In this document: positions 16,641 to 25,713 of the stretch, one piece after another
Numbering within the stretch: position 1 is the stretch's first letter
Layout of the letters: the number at the start of each line of letters is the position of its first letter
Source: Oscillospiraceae bacterium
Lineage (GTDB): Bacteria; Bacillota; Clostridia; Oscillospirales; Oscillospiraceae
NCBI GenBank assembly: GCA_009777235.1
Contig: WRMH01000015.1
Coordinates: 1 to 64,000 of the forward strand
Direction: 5' to 3'
Length of the DNA: 64,000 nucleotides
Notes under the pieces: generated by a model
What the model was told of the DNA's origin: nothing
Seen by the model: only the letters and a program-made list of their open reading frames with translations
The model's database searches: none
Position numbers and translations under genes: made by a program

Positions 16641-17801
16641 TTAGCTGCTCAATCCTTTGCTCAAATTTTCTATCTTTTCCATAATGCGTATTGCTTCTTC
16701 GCCCTCGGCGGGTATAGGCTGATAGTTGTTATATCTTTCCCTAAATGCCGAAGAGGTGTGCGCAGGTATTATATGTGTCACATTATCTTCTATAAAAAGG
16801 CCGTCATAAAAGGTGAATGTTTGGCTAAAAACGTAGGCGTCAAACCCGACCTGCGGGTAGCGCGATCCGCCAAAGCTGAAATTTCCGAGCGAGTACACGA
16901 TGTTTCTGCCGTTATAAACCTCGATTCCTTGAATACTGTGCGGGTGAGCGCCGAGCACAAGATGAGCGCCGTGATCTATTGCGTGGCGTCCGTTTGTCTG
17001 CTGTGTTTTAGTCGGCGTGAGCGACTGCTCCACGCCCCAATGAAAATACGCGATAATCAGCTCGGCTCCGTTTTCTTTCAGCTCATCAATAGCCGTTTCA
17101 ATCTCTTTTTTTATTACATTAAATCCGACTAACCCAAACAATCCTACCTTTATGCCTTTGATTTCAATAACTGTGTTAAATTCATTGCCGAAAAACACAA
17201 CTCCGGCATTTTCGAGCGTTTCAACCGTGTCCATATATCCGGCTCTGTGAAAATCCAAAGTATGGTTATTTGCTATTGAAACCGCGTCTACCCCCGAAGA
17301 GGTGAGCACATTTACCATATGCGGCGGCGCGCGAAAATTAAAATTATCTTTCCTGCTGTTTGTTGACTCGGTGAGTGTTCCTTCCAAGTTTACTATAGTC
17401 AAATCATCTTCTTTAAAAATCTGCTTAAAATGCTTTAGAAAATATTCGTACTCGCCGCCTTGTTCTTCAAACTCTCTCATATACCAGCCATATGTCGGCC
17501 CCGTGTAATTTCCTCCGATCGTGACATCCCCCGCCCCTGTAATTGTTATGGTGACTGTGGGGTCGGGCGTCGGCTCGGGGGTGGGCTCTGGCGTCGGTGT
17601 GGGTTCGGGTGTGGGAGTGGGCGTAGGTTCCGGCGTCGGCGTGGGCGCAGTTTCGGTCGCTAATATATTTGCGTTATCGGGCATATCATTTTGAGGCGGG
17701 ATAACGGCTTTGTTCCCGGCGAGCATAGATGGCATGGCCAATAAAGTCAAACTTATCGTCATTAGAGCTATAGTCCGTAATACGGTATGCTTCTTGCTCA
17801 T
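16641..17801 (-). CDS. CapA-family (poly-gamma-glutamate capsule type) metallophosphatase-like exported protein
   Basis: The 386-residue product has a signal or anchor segment near the N-terminus (TIALMTISLTLLAMPSML) and a Pro-Thr-Glu linker of about 40 residues. A CapA/PgsA domain follows, with GAGDVTIGG, IVNLEGTLT, SIANNHTLDF, the YFHWGVE segment, LVLGAHPHSIQG and SLGNFSFGG. CapA proteins are calcineurin-like folds linked to polyglutamate capsules, but no pgsB/C genes are here and many CapA proteins have unknown roles. The ATG at 17801 follows GGAG by 12 bases; the upstream TTG at 17819 overlaps that site. The linker resembles the one in the PQQ protein at 18758-20509. Confidence 0.85.
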   Translation of the reverse strand: MSKKHTVLRTIALMTISLTLLAMPSMLAGNKAVIPPQNDMPDNANILATETAPTPTPEPTPTPTPEPTPTPEPTPEPTPDPTVTITITGAGDVTIGGNYTGPTYGWYMREFEEQGGEYEYFLKHFKQIFKEDDLTIVNLEGTLTESTNSRKDNFNFRAPPHMVNVLTSSGVDAVSIANNHTLDFHRAGYMDTVETLENAGVVFFGNEFNTVIEIKGIKVGLFGLVGFNVIKKEIETAIDELKENGAELIIAYFHWGVEQSLTPTKTQQTNGRHAIDHGAHLVLGAHPHSIQGIEVYNGRNIVYSLGNFSFGGSRYPQVGFDAYVFSQTFTFYDGLFIEDNVTHIIPAHTSSAFRERYNNYQPIPAEGEEAIRIMEKIENLSKGLSS

Positions 17802-17854
17802 GGCAGATATAAACTCCAAATCTCATTTTGCGCACACGCTCATTGTTTAATGTA

Positions 17855-18154
17855 TCATACATTAACTGCTTCTTGATAAGCAACACTATGCTTATACAGC
17901 ATTTCAGGTGCAATGTCTATCTCACCATCGTGCCATATCACAACGCCATGTTCTACCTGTGCAGATTTGAACACTTGAATGTCCTCTAATGGGCGAAAAG
18001 CCGGATATTCTAATAAGGCTGACGCATCATACAGCCGCTTCTCTCCTGTGCTAAATGTAAGTAAAAGTATCATATCGTCTAGTGCGATAACTTTTTCGAT
18101 TTCAATTTCAGGTGCAAATTCTCCGGCATACGCAATTTTGTCAATTACATACAT
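17855..18154 (-). CDS. DUF2442 domain protein
   Basis: The 99-residue protein has the family pattern LLLTFSTGEKRLYDASALLEYPAFRPL followed by HGVVIWHDGEIDIAPEMLY. It follows a DUF4160 gene with a 27-base gap and its own GGGAGGAG site. DUF4160 and DUF2442 genes are often paired and are listed as possible toxin-antitoxin pairs; no activity can be read from the sequence. Confidence 0.85.
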   Translation of the reverse strand: MYVIDKIAYAGEFAPEIEIEKVIALDDMILLLTFSTGEKRLYDASALLEYPAFRPLEDIQVFKSAQVEHGVVIWHDGEIDIAPEMLYKHSVAYQEAVNV

Positions 18155-18181
18155 TCCAATACGCTCCTCCCTGTTGCTTTT

Positions 18182-18445
18182 TTACATCGGTTTAATTTTG
18201 TCAAAATGTTCTCCGCGAACAGCTTTGTTCCATGCCGCATAGGCTTCTTCTTCGTGCAATGCAAGCCATCCGACAACTATTTTTAATTGCTTGTATGGCA
18301 ATGAACCGGCAAGCAACTCTCCATCTATGGCTACAGAGGCTTTGTACTCTCCAAAGAATACATGGACATGCGGCTTGTGATGCTGACCTATGTCGCTAAA
18401 CAGCATCTTAACGACCATCCCTGCAAATCTGCATAATTCCGGCAT
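18182..18445 (-). CDS. DUF4160 domain protein
   Basis: The 87-residue protein has the conserved segments MPELCRFAGMVVKMLFSD, HHKPHVHVFFGEYKASVAIDG and LVGWLALHEEEAYAAW-like text (VVGWLALHEEEAYAAWNKA). The ATG at 18445 follows GGAGG with 8 bases of spacing, so the frame extension to 18463 is not used. It is the first gene of a two-gene unit with DUF2442, with a promoter about 140 bases upstream. Confidence 0.85.
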   Translation of the reverse strand: MPELCRFAGMVVKMLFSDIGQHHKPHVHVFFGEYKASVAIDGELLAGSLPYKQLKIVVGWLALHEEEAYAAWNKAVRGEHFDKIKPM

Positions 18446-18582
18446 AACTAAACCTCCATTCATCTGCGATAGATGCTTGTTTGTACTAAGCTCATATCAG
18501 GGCTGTTTTGGTAAATGACAATACTTCGTATCGTTGTGAATGAGGTATCTTTTTATCGGAAAAAGTAATCATTCAATCTTTT

Positions 18583-18616
18583 AATTATATCATAGCATTT
18601 TTCAAATAATTGTCAA
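18583..18616 (-). promoter_or_regulatory. Candidate promoter for the DUF4160-DUF2442 pair
   Basis: On the minus strand a TTGACA (18611-18616) precedes an extended -10, TGATATAAT (TATAAT at 18583-18588). Spacing is 22 bases, longer than ideal, but the TG extension would compensate. The rest of 18446-18757 has no gene; a short stem GTCGCATA/TATGCGAC lies at about 18648-18673, downstream of the PQQ gene. Confidence 0.4.
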
Positions 18617-18757
18617 TAAAATCGCACCGCAGTAGGGAATATGTCGCATAACATTCTATGTATGCGACGTTTTGCCAGCCCGAATAAAAACCGGCGCAGC
18701 AAGGCTATGATTGGCAAAATGTGGGTGGCGTGAGGTATGCTCATTAGTCTCCCGGCA

Positions 18758-20509
18758 TCACGATACGCGTATTCCATAAATACGCTGCCCTCTTGTCCCC
18801 ACAATGATAGTGTTGCCGAACGCCGCGGGCGAGGCTTCTACATTTGACCCCAGATTGATCGTATCCAATATATCCCCCGTGCTGCCTCTCACCAAATACA
18901 TTCTGCCGACCGAGTCGCACACCACGACATATCCCCTGCCGTCATCCGTATATATATCAATCGGAGAGCTCCAGCCATAATTCGGCAGCAGCTTCTCCCA
19001 TATAACCTCGCCCGAATGTTTGTCAAGCGCCACAAGCGCTCCGCCCGCGTTCATGCCGCGTAGTTTTCCCACCCAAAACACCACAAGGTCAGACATATTT
19101 TCCTTTCCCAATATAGGTGTGGCAAGATTTCCTCCGGCCAAGCCCGGCTCGGCATAACATGGGTATGAATATTCCCATAATAACTCTCCGTTTTCCGCGT
19201 TTAGCTTGCGGATATACGCTGTTCCGCTCGTCCCTTGCCCTCTTGTGTCAACCTTAGAGCCGGTATATAACGCCAACATTTGCGTATCTTCTTCCCACTC
19301 CAAAACGATTGTGGAGTCGGTGTCGTCCGTGCAGTCGCGAATCCATATTGGCGTAAATGTCATCAAATCAATGCACTGCACCACGCCGTTGTTGTCTGAT
19401 ATAAACATATAGTGCGAAAAAATTGACGGAGAGCTTTCTATACCCATTTGCCTGTTTATGCTGTTTCTGTAACGATACCTGACTATTTGGGGGTCTACCG
19501 ATATTTCGCCGTCATTATTGTAATTCGTGTTCAATTTCACATTATATATGACACCGTTTTCACCGCACAAAAACATTCGGTCGTTTTGCGCGTCAAAGAG
19601 CGGATTGGAATCAAAAGCCGCCCATGTGCGGTGCGCAAAGCTGTCGCGCCCGTTTATAAAGTAAAGCTCTGAAAAATCTATGAGCGAGAAAATATAATAA
19701 CCAAATCTGCCGCCCGCAACATCGCCCTGACCGACATAGAGCAGTGGATAGCCTCTCGGGTCAACGGTGACGCCTCCTTTTATCGGCTCTCCGATGTTCA
19801 TTCTGTTGCGCGTCGGCTTTCCGTCTTCCAAGTCGAAGAAGTAAATATACCCGTCCATAGCGCCCTGTATTACTTCAACCAAGCCCTCTTTTTCTTTTTT
19901 CTCCGGCAATATGTTCATTTGCTGCAATGTATCAAAATCCCATTTTACGATAGCCGGCTGCCCCGGCCAGCCAACGCCTGTCCAAAAAGACAGGCTTGTC
20001 TGCAATCCGCCGGTCCCCACACGGTATAGCTCCGTAAGTTTTCCCTGCGTAATATCCGCAGTGCCGTATGTGGGCGCGCTGCGGAAATTATTGCCGCGAA
20101 ATGTTGTGACACCCTCAATGCTCGTATATATATCGGGCAGCGAGAAAAAAATCTGCTCGGCGTTGTTGTACTCGCTTACCGTTTCTCCGCCGGCCCGTAT
20201 ATCATGTTGGAATCGAATGCTCTCCGGGTCGGTTTCCGAAATAAAGTGCGGATCAAACAATTCCCACGGATCGGGCGGAGGCGGCGGAGTCGGCGTGGGT
20301 GTGGGCGTAGGCTCTGGCGTAGGCGCAGGCGTCGGAGACGGTGTGGGTAAAGGCGTGGGGGTATCTTGCACCTGTGACGGGGTTGGCATCGTTTTTATCT
20401 CTCCCGGATCATCCCCTTGTGTTTCAAACATAATCGGAGGAGGCGCAACAAGCATTGTCATCACAAATGCAAATAAGATCGCTATGTAGAGTAACCCATT
20501 TTTTTTCAT
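18758..20509 (-). CDS. Secreted PQQ-like beta-propeller protein
   Basis: The protein has 583 residues with an N-terminal signal or anchor (LLYIAILFAFVMTMLVAPP), a Pro-Thr linker of about 40 residues and a propeller domain. It has PQQ-repeat-type segments such as GYPLLYVGQGD, GVVQCIDLMTFTPIWIRD, LNAENGELLWEY and LDKHSGEVIWEK. The C-terminus ends in NTIIVGTRGQRIYGIRVS. It is a clear paralogue of the gene directly upstream (shared TTFRGNNFR segment and the same ending) and overlaps it by 4 bases. BamB-like or ligand-binding roles are possible. There are no cofactor ligands to support a PQQ dehydrogenase. Confidence 0.8.
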   Translation of the reverse strand: MKKNGLLYIAILFAFVMTMLVAPPPIMFETQGDDPGEIKTMPTPSQVQDTPTPLPTPSPTPAPTPEPTPTPTPTPPPPPDPWELFDPHFISETDPESIRFQHDIRAGGETVSEYNNAEQIFFSLPDIYTSIEGVTTFRGNNFRSAPTYGTADITQGKLTELYRVGTGGLQTSLSFWTGVGWPGQPAIVKWDFDTLQQMNILPEKKEKEGLVEVIQGAMDGYIYFFDLEDGKPTRNRMNIGEPIKGGVTVDPRGYPLLYVGQGDVAGGRFGYYIFSLIDFSELYFINGRDSFAHRTWAAFDSNPLFDAQNDRMFLCGENGVIYNVKLNTNYNNDGEISVDPQIVRYRYRNSINRQMGIESSPSIFSHYMFISDNNGVVQCIDLMTFTPIWIRDCTDDTDSTIVLEWEEDTQMLALYTGSKVDTRGQGTSGTAYIRKLNAENGELLWEYSYPCYAEPGLAGGNLATPILGKENMSDLVVFWVGKLRGMNAGGALVALDKHSGEVIWEKLLPNYGWSSPIDIYTDDGRGYVVVCDSVGRMYLVRGSTGDILDTINLGSNVEASPAAFGNTIIVGTRGQRIYGIRVS

Positions 20510-22233
20510 GAGATTTTCACACCTTTGATTTGCTGACCTTTTGTCCCCACGACAATTATGTTCTCATAAACTGCGGGAGAGGCTTCCGTAAAAGAGCCCA
20601 GTGAAATTATATCGCAAAGCTCACCCGACAAACCGTCTAAAAGCAGCATATCCCCGTTTGACGTCACATAGACAATGTATCCCTTGCCGTTTTCGCTGTA
20701 TACGCACACAGGCGAGCTCCACGAATAATCATTTGTGCCGTACTCCCATACGACGCTTCCCGTATTTTTATCAATGGCCGCCAAAATCCCCCCGTTCATG
20801 GTCGGCGTCCTGGCAATCGGAACAAAGATGAGGTTTTCCAAATCATGTTTGCCTGAGGCAATGGTTGCCTGAACGCCGCCCGAGACACCGGACGATGTGT
20901 AGCAGGTATAGTTTACTTGCCAGATTATTTCTCCCGTGATCGCGTCAATTTTCCAGACAGGTACGGTTGCGGAGGAATCCATCGGCGCGCGCCATCCTCC
21001 GTGAAAACTTGTGCTGATGTAAATGTATGGGTGATCATTTTCAATCGTCAGTACCGGAGAGCTGTTTGAATCATCCAATATATCTTGCACCCACACCGGG
21101 GTTAATGTGTTGATGTCAAGGCAAATCAAATATCCGGCGTTATCCGCAAAAAAGGCATATCCCCCGTAAATGGCCGCGCTGCTCTCAATACCGTACCAAT
21201 AATTGCCTTCCCTCTCGTGGCGATTTCCGGTAAAACGCCATTTTACTAATTCCATAGGAGCTACGCTCACCGTTCCAAATCTTGAATTGTAACTGCTGTT
21301 TAAGTCCAAAATATACAAAAGGCCATTTTCACTGGGGTATATGAGCCTGTCATTATCGGCGTCTATGAGCGGAGATGAGTCTGCGTAAGAGTGGCTGTCC
21401 GGCAAGGTGCGCGGCGCGAAGCCGTCGTCGTTTCCGAAAGTATAAAGCACACTGCCGTCAATAAGGCTGATAATAAAAATACGTGCAACCCCCTCATAGC
21501 TGTCATATCCGGCGCCGACATACAGCAAAGGGTAGCCCCTCGGGTCTATCGTTCCGCAGCCTTTGAACGTCCAACCGATGTACAGTTTGTCGCGGGTGTC
21601 CTTGCCCGTTTCAAGCTCTTGGAAATAAATATAACCGTCCATTGCGGGGTATATGACCTCGATCAGTTTGTCTTGTTCTCTTGCCCAATCGTACATATTC
21701 ATAAACGCCCGTGTTTCTGTCGGCCAGCTTACGATATTCGGCTGCCCGGTCCAGCCATGCCCCGGCCACTGGGCGCCGTCCGGCGCCGCTAAGGAAGCCG
21801 TTTGCCTTGACCATATTTCGCTTATTTCGGCGTTATCTATTTGCGCCCGTCCATAAGAGGCGCTGTCTCTGAAATTATTGCCGCGAAATGTCGTTATGCC
21901 GTCTATAACCGCTTCTGCATATAAATCCGCAATATCAAAGCTCGTATGCGGCGAAAACTCATAGCTGTCTAAAATCTGACCGCCCGCCATAATTGAAGTT
22001 GACGAGAGGAACTTATCGGGGTTTGTGCTCTCGGCGGCGCGCGGGGTTATCGGCGACGGTTTTGGCGTTATTTGAACATTCGGCTCATGCGTCGCGTTAT
22101 CGCCGGGGACATCACCACTGTTAGTATCGCCGCTGTCCGCGCCGTTAGCACATGCTGTCACGGCATACAAAAGCACAGTCAATATCAGTGTCAATTTTAA
22201 AATCGAGTACGGTTTAATTTTCATAGGCTTCAT
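20506..22233 (-). CDS. PQQ-like beta-propeller lipoprotein
   Basis: The 575-residue protein starts with a lipoprotein signal, the lipobox being LYAVTAC with Cys near residue 28. After a short polar linker comes a PQQ-like propeller with GYPLLYVGAGYD, SLIDGSVLYTFG, DINTLTPVWVQD, IDAITGEIIWQV and IDKNTGSVVWEY. It has overlaps of 4 bases with both neighbours, so the three genes are made as a translationally coupled set. The downstream paralogue differs in having a longer Pro-Thr linker and no lipobox. Confidence 0.85.
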   Translation of the reverse strand: MKPMKIKPYSILKLTLILTVLLYAVTACANGADSGDTNSGDVPGDNATHEPNVQITPKPSPITPRAAESTNPDKFLSSTSIMAGGQILDSYEFSPHTSFDIADLYAEAVIDGITTFRGNNFRDSASYGRAQIDNAEISEIWSRQTASLAAPDGAQWPGHGWTGQPNIVSWPTETRAFMNMYDWAREQDKLIEVIYPAMDGYIYFQELETGKDTRDKLYIGWTFKGCGTIDPRGYPLLYVGAGYDSYEGVARIFIISLIDGSVLYTFGNDDGFAPRTLPDSHSYADSSPLIDADNDRLIYPSENGLLYILDLNSSYNSRFGTVSVAPMELVKWRFTGNRHEREGNYWYGIESSAAIYGGYAFFADNAGYLICLDINTLTPVWVQDILDDSNSSPVLTIENDHPYIYISTSFHGGWRAPMDSSATVPVWKIDAITGEIIWQVNYTCYTSSGVSGGVQATIASGKHDLENLIFVPIARTPTMNGGILAAIDKNTGSVVWEYGTNDYSWSSPVCVYSENGKGYIVYVTSNGDMLLLDGLSGELCDIISLGSFTEASPAVYENIIVVGTKGQQIKGVKIS

Positions 22234-23129
22234 TCAAAATGTATATGATTGTTTATATGTTCGGCACAAAAGCAATGATAACCGTTGCATTTCGAGCAAT
22301 AACGAAAATCCAGCTCGGGACTGTCCGTATCAGTTTTGCCGCATACGGCGCACTTGTGGCGGTACGATTTGTTTTCAATGTCGCGTTTTGCTTGCTTGGC
22401 GGCCTTTTTGAAGTTTACCACCTGATGCGATGCTTTGTATTTCATCGGGCGCAAATTTGAAAGCAGGTCGCTTCCGCATATAAGCGCGAAATTCAACAGC
22501 GCGACAAGCGGCAAAACTGCCAATATAAAATTTCCCGAAGCCATGTAGGCAATTATGTTAAGCAGAAAAAATCCGGCGTTTATCAAAGCCGCCCATTTCA
22601 TTTTGATGGGAATGATGAGCATAAGCCTGATGGTAAAGTCGGGAAAAAGCGCGGCAAAGGCAAAAAACATAGAAAGATTGAGATACATCGGGATCAAAAA
22701 CAGGTAGCCATAGTACATGACTCCTCCAACAGTCCCGTATGTGGCGTTTAGTATAAACCATACAATGAAACCGAAAACTACGTGCAATGCCATGCCAAAC
22801 AGGTAATATATGGTAAATTTGCCCTTACCCCATTCTCTTTCGAGCGCACTGCCGATAAAATAGTAAAAATATAGTGCTATAAGCGTAAAGAGCATATCGC
22901 TAAGAGCGAACCCGGCATTGATCGGAATAAACACCCATGTTACCAGCCTCCATATTTCCCCGCGCATTATATACCCGGGGTGAAATGCCAAAAATTCAAT
23001 GAGGTTCATTCCGTTTCCAAAAAAATACACCAAGCCCGACAAAATGACAACATAAATCATCAGCTTTGAAATCCCGAAATTGCGGTGCGTTTGGCAAAAT
23101 CTATCTATAAGGCGGCAGAGCGCTTTCAT
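22230..23129 (-). CDS. Rhomboid-like multi-pass membrane protein with C-terminal zinc-binding motif
   Basis: The 299-residue protein has six or so membrane segments. A rhomboid/derlin-like pattern is visible in GEIWRLVTWVFIP and ALYFYYFIGSALEREWGKGKF, as in the DUF1751-type group. The rhomboid protease GxSG serine motif is not evident; the nearest segment reads GTVGGVMYYG, so I predict no protease activity. The last ~45 residues carry CAVCGKTD and RYCSKCNGYHCFCAEHINNHIHF, a Cys/His cluster likely to bind zinc. It is first in the coupled set with the two PQQ propellers and is preceded by the promoter/hairpin element at 23205-23303. Confidence 0.7.
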   Translation of the reverse strand: MKALCRLIDRFCQTHRNFGISKLMIYVVILSGLVYFFGNGMNLIEFLAFHPGYIMRGEIWRLVTWVFIPINAGFALSDMLFTLIALYFYYFIGSALEREWGKGKFTIYYLFGMALHVVFGFIVWFILNATYGTVGGVMYYGYLFLIPMYLNLSMFFAFAALFPDFTIRLMLIIPIKMKWAALINAGFFLLNIIAYMASGNFILAVLPLVALLNFALICGSDLLSNLRPMKYKASHQVVNFKKAAKQAKRDIENKSYRHKCAVCGKTDTDSPELDFRYCSKCNGYHCFCAEHINNHIHFE

Positions 23130-23204
23130 CTATCCAAATAACCCCTTTAAATATATTGCGATTATTATATCATGTTCGCGGAGCGAATATGATATAATAT
23201 GTCA

Positions 23205-23303
23205 TATTTTTCGGTTGCTGCGTAAGCAGCGAGAAAAATGACTAAAATCGCCCGTATAATAATCGCTTGCGATTATTATATCATATTGAAAATTTTCTTG
23301 CAA
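23205..23303 (-). ncRNA. Promoter plus two-hairpin leader element D1
   Basis: On the minus strand TTGCAA (23298-23303) and TATAAT (23275-23280) are 17 bases apart. The -10 is the left arm of an inverted repeat (23255-23280, stem AATCG/CGATT, loop CAAG) whose right arm mirrors it as ATTATA. A linker GATTTTAGTC follows, then a second hairpin (about 23206-23238): TTTTC-TC-GCTGC-TTAC-GCAGC-AACC-GAAAA. The same architecture with paired base changes lies before nrdR (52196-52292). A further inverted repeat (ATATCAT..TTCGC/GCGAA..ATGATAT, about 23167-23195) lies between this element and the rhomboid-like gene. I do not recognise a known RNA family. Confidence 0.5.
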
Positions 23304-23369
23304 TTCATAAAAGCGTGTGCTATCATACTCTGGCGTGCTTGATTTATAGCTTATTTGGAGGTAACAACG

Positions 23370-23729
23370 ATGGATTTAATTAAATCGCTTAGCGAGGAAT
23401 ATATGAAAGCGGATCTTCCGCCTATGAATGTGGGCGATACGGTCAGAGTCACTGTCCGTATCAAAGAAGGCAACCGTGAAAGAAACCAATCCATGGAAGG
23501 CATAATTATCGCGAGAAAACACGGCGGCATCAGCGAAACCATTACCGTCAGGCGCATATCTTACAATGTTGGCGTTGAAAAGGTTTTCCCCATTCATTCG
23601 CCGTCAATTGTTTCGATTGAGACTGTCCGCCGCGGCAAAGTCAGAAGGTCAAAGCTATATTACCTCAGAGACAAGATCGGTAAGAAAGCAAAGGTCAAAG
23701 AAAGACTCGGCGCGGGCAAAGTTTCGTAA
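23370..23729 (+). CDS. rplS: Ribosomal protein L19
   Basis: The 119-residue protein matches L19 throughout: MNVGDTVRVTVRIKEG, MEGIIIARKHGGISETITVRRIS, GVGVEKVFPIHSPSI-like text (NVGVEKVFPIHSPSI) and VRRGKVRRSKLYYLRDKIGKKAKV. The ATG at 23370 follows GGAGG by 9 bases; the in-frame start at 23355 is upstream of that site. The gene stands alone, with divergent or convergent minus-strand neighbours, whereas in many Firmicutes it precedes lepB-rbgA. Confidence 0.97.
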   Translation: MDLIKSLSEEYMKADLPPMNVGDTVRVTVRIKEGNRERNQSMEGIIIARKHGGISETITVRRISYNVGVEKVFPIHSPSIVSIETVRRGKVRRSKLYYLRDKIGKKAKVKERLGAGKVS

Positions 23730-23793
23730 GTCTTAGCCAGCTTGCCTGTGAAATTACATATCAAAAGTGCGCTCTATTTCACGTCAAACATCA

Positions 23794-25713
23794 CTAATCA
23801 AACACGAAGCCGATGTTGTCATAGTATATATAGCCAGAGTAGTCACACTCATTATCTTCATTGTTGTAGAGCGCCAAGATAATATTGCGCACGCGCAAAG
23901 AAACGCTGCCCGAATACTCCTTTGTCGTAAACGGGATATTTAGCGTATATTTACGTAGCGCCGCGCCGTTTGCACCCGTTATAAGCTCTCCGCCGTTTAT
24001 CGGGTCTATCGTAACGCGCCCGGCGTCCACTTCGTGCCAGTACGACCCGCCGTCCGGTACGAGAACGACCGCCAGTTGCAAATCTCCAACGGTGGCTTTT
24101 TCATCTTCGAGAAAAATCTCCATCTCATATGCTGTTATCTTCTCGCACTCCTCGACGGGCAAAGCGTTTCTCGGCCAATGCGGCGATCCGAGCCGCGCAC
24201 CGTCCTCCCACTCATTAAAGCCTCCTGTGGTGAATGTAAACGGGAACATGAGAGACTCGGTTTGCGCAATGCCGACAGACAGATGCGCGTTTTCTATACG
24301 CGATCCGCCATCCTTTGCCCAGCCCTCCCTCGTTTGGGATTCAAACGTAAACGGCAAGCTGACAAAATCGCTCGGCATATCCTGCGGCAAATATTGAACG
24401 TCTCCGTTATGCAGGGCGTCATCGGGAGTATGTGCAACCTGCAAATCCGCCGTATACATCGGAACGTCCGCGCCCTTTATCCCCGCTCTGTAAAAACGTC
24501 CCGAAATGGTCATTTCACTGTCGCCCCACGCGCCGTCCGGGTATGAGGACGCTTCGTTGGTAAAGGCCGCCGACACCTCATATTTTGTCGCCGCCGACCA
24601 CGCGCACCAGCTAATGCCTTTATCTTGCATATATTCAGTCCAGCGCAGCGCAAAGTCAATATAAGGACCGCCGTCGCCGGAGGCGGTGCTTGTCCCCCAC
24701 TCCGTGCAGAAAACAGCCAAGCCGTTAGATAGGGCACTATCAACCATTTCCCTCAGCCAGTATGAACCCACCGTGCCGTCAGCGTTTTGCGTATAGCCCG
24801 TATCGTGCGTGCCCGCATAAAAATGCATCGTGTACATAGTATTTGCGTCGGCGATCGGGTCATTTACCGGGCCGTCAACATATTGACTCCAGTTATCCGT
24901 GCCGCAAATTATAATGCCTGCGGCGTCATACTCGCGAATGACATTTATCACGCTCTCAAAATACGGCTTTAGCCGCTCGCTCCACACGCTAAAACGGTCA
25001 TTATGAGTGCCGAGCCTGTTCGGTTCATTGGCCGGCTCATAGAGCACATTTCCCAAACTGCCGTATTTTTGCGCTATATACGCAAAAAACACCTGCGGCC
25101 CCGTAAAATCCGGGTTTTCGTCGCGGAGCTTTATAAACTCCGCGGGCATATCCGGGTCATCAAGCCCCGCCGTCAGATACGACTCGTCCGTCGGGTCGCC
25201 GGGAGTAAGCACATGCCAGTCAACCAATACATACAGCCCCCGCGCCGCCGCAAGCTCTATCCCAAGCTCCACCCTTTCGAGTATGCGGCTCGGATTGCTC
25301 CCGTATCCGCCCTCATTTACATACATTGCAAGCCTGATAATATCGCACTGCCAATCATTTGCCAGCACGTCAAATGCTTCATCCGTCAGCAGCCAATATC
25401 CCTCGCCCCATTGCAGGCCAAAAGAGCTCATACCCTTTAGCTGCACAGGGTTTGCGTTTTGGTCGCAAAGCTGTCCGTTTAAAACCTGAAGCGTTCCGTA
25501 TCTCCCAAAAGGAGTATCCGCCAAATGTGGCGGTATATCCGGCGTCGTGTCTGCCGGGTCATTAGTGCCCGCCGGATCGCCCGTGTTTATAAGCGGCGTT
25601 TCTGATTTGTCCGCATCCTCGCCGCCGCTGCATGACGTTTGCAAAAATATTCCGCAAAGCAGCATTATTATCAGGGCAATAAACGCCGGCAGCCTGTGTA
25701 GCTTTTCTTTCAT
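23794..25713 (-). CDS. GH5-family glycoside hydrolase lipoprotein (endoglucanase type)
   Basis: The 639-residue product is predicted to be a surface lipoprotein (lipobox LQTSC near residue 28) with an Asp/Thr/Pro linker. A GH5 catalytic barrel follows at about residues 75-390. The LKGMSSFGLQWGEGYW start is typical of GH5_2 endoglucanases, the acid/base Glu is in VLYEPANEPN, the His-Tyr segment is MHFYAGTHD, and the nucleophile Glu is in VFCTEWGTS. The C-terminal ~220 residues form a beta-rich module that is probably carbohydrate binding. Of two adjacent ATGs (25716 and 25713) the second is better spaced from GAGGAG. Substrate is inferred as beta-glucan or a related polymer. Confidence 0.88.
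   Translation of the reverse strand: MKEKLHRLPAFIALIIMLLCGIFLQTSCSGGEDADKSETPLINTGDPAGTNDPADTTPDIPPHLADTPFGRYGTLQVLNGQLCDQNANPVQLKGMSSFGLQWGEGYWLLTDEAFDVLANDWQCDIIRLAMYVNEGGYGSNPSRILERVELGIELAAARGLYVLVDWHVLTPGDPTDESYLTAGLDDPDMPAEFIKLRDENPDFTGPQVFFAYIAQKYGSLGNVLYEPANEPNRLGTHNDRFSVWSERLKPYFESVINVIREYDAAGIIICGTDNWSQYVDGPVNDPIADANTMYTMHFYAGTHDTGYTQNADGTVGSYWLREMVDSALSNGLAVFCTEWGTSTASGDGGPYIDFALRWTEYMQDKGISWCAWSAATKYEVSAAFTNEASSYPDGAWGDSEMTISGRFYRAGIKGADVPMYTADLQVAHTPDDALHNGDVQYLPQDMPSDFVSLPFTFESQTREGWAKDGGSRIENAHLSVGIAQTESLMFPFTFTTGGFNEWEDGARLGSPHWPRNALPVEECEKITAYEMEIFLEDEKATVGDLQLAVVLVPDGGSYWHEVDAGRVTIDPINGGELITGANGAALRKYTLNIPFTTKEYSGSVSLRVRNIILALYNNEDNECDYSGYIYYDNIGFVFD

Noticed and set aside
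17560-17660. Non-coding tandem repeats, also at 20275-20360
   Set aside because: They encode Pro-Thr-Glu linkers of two exported proteins.
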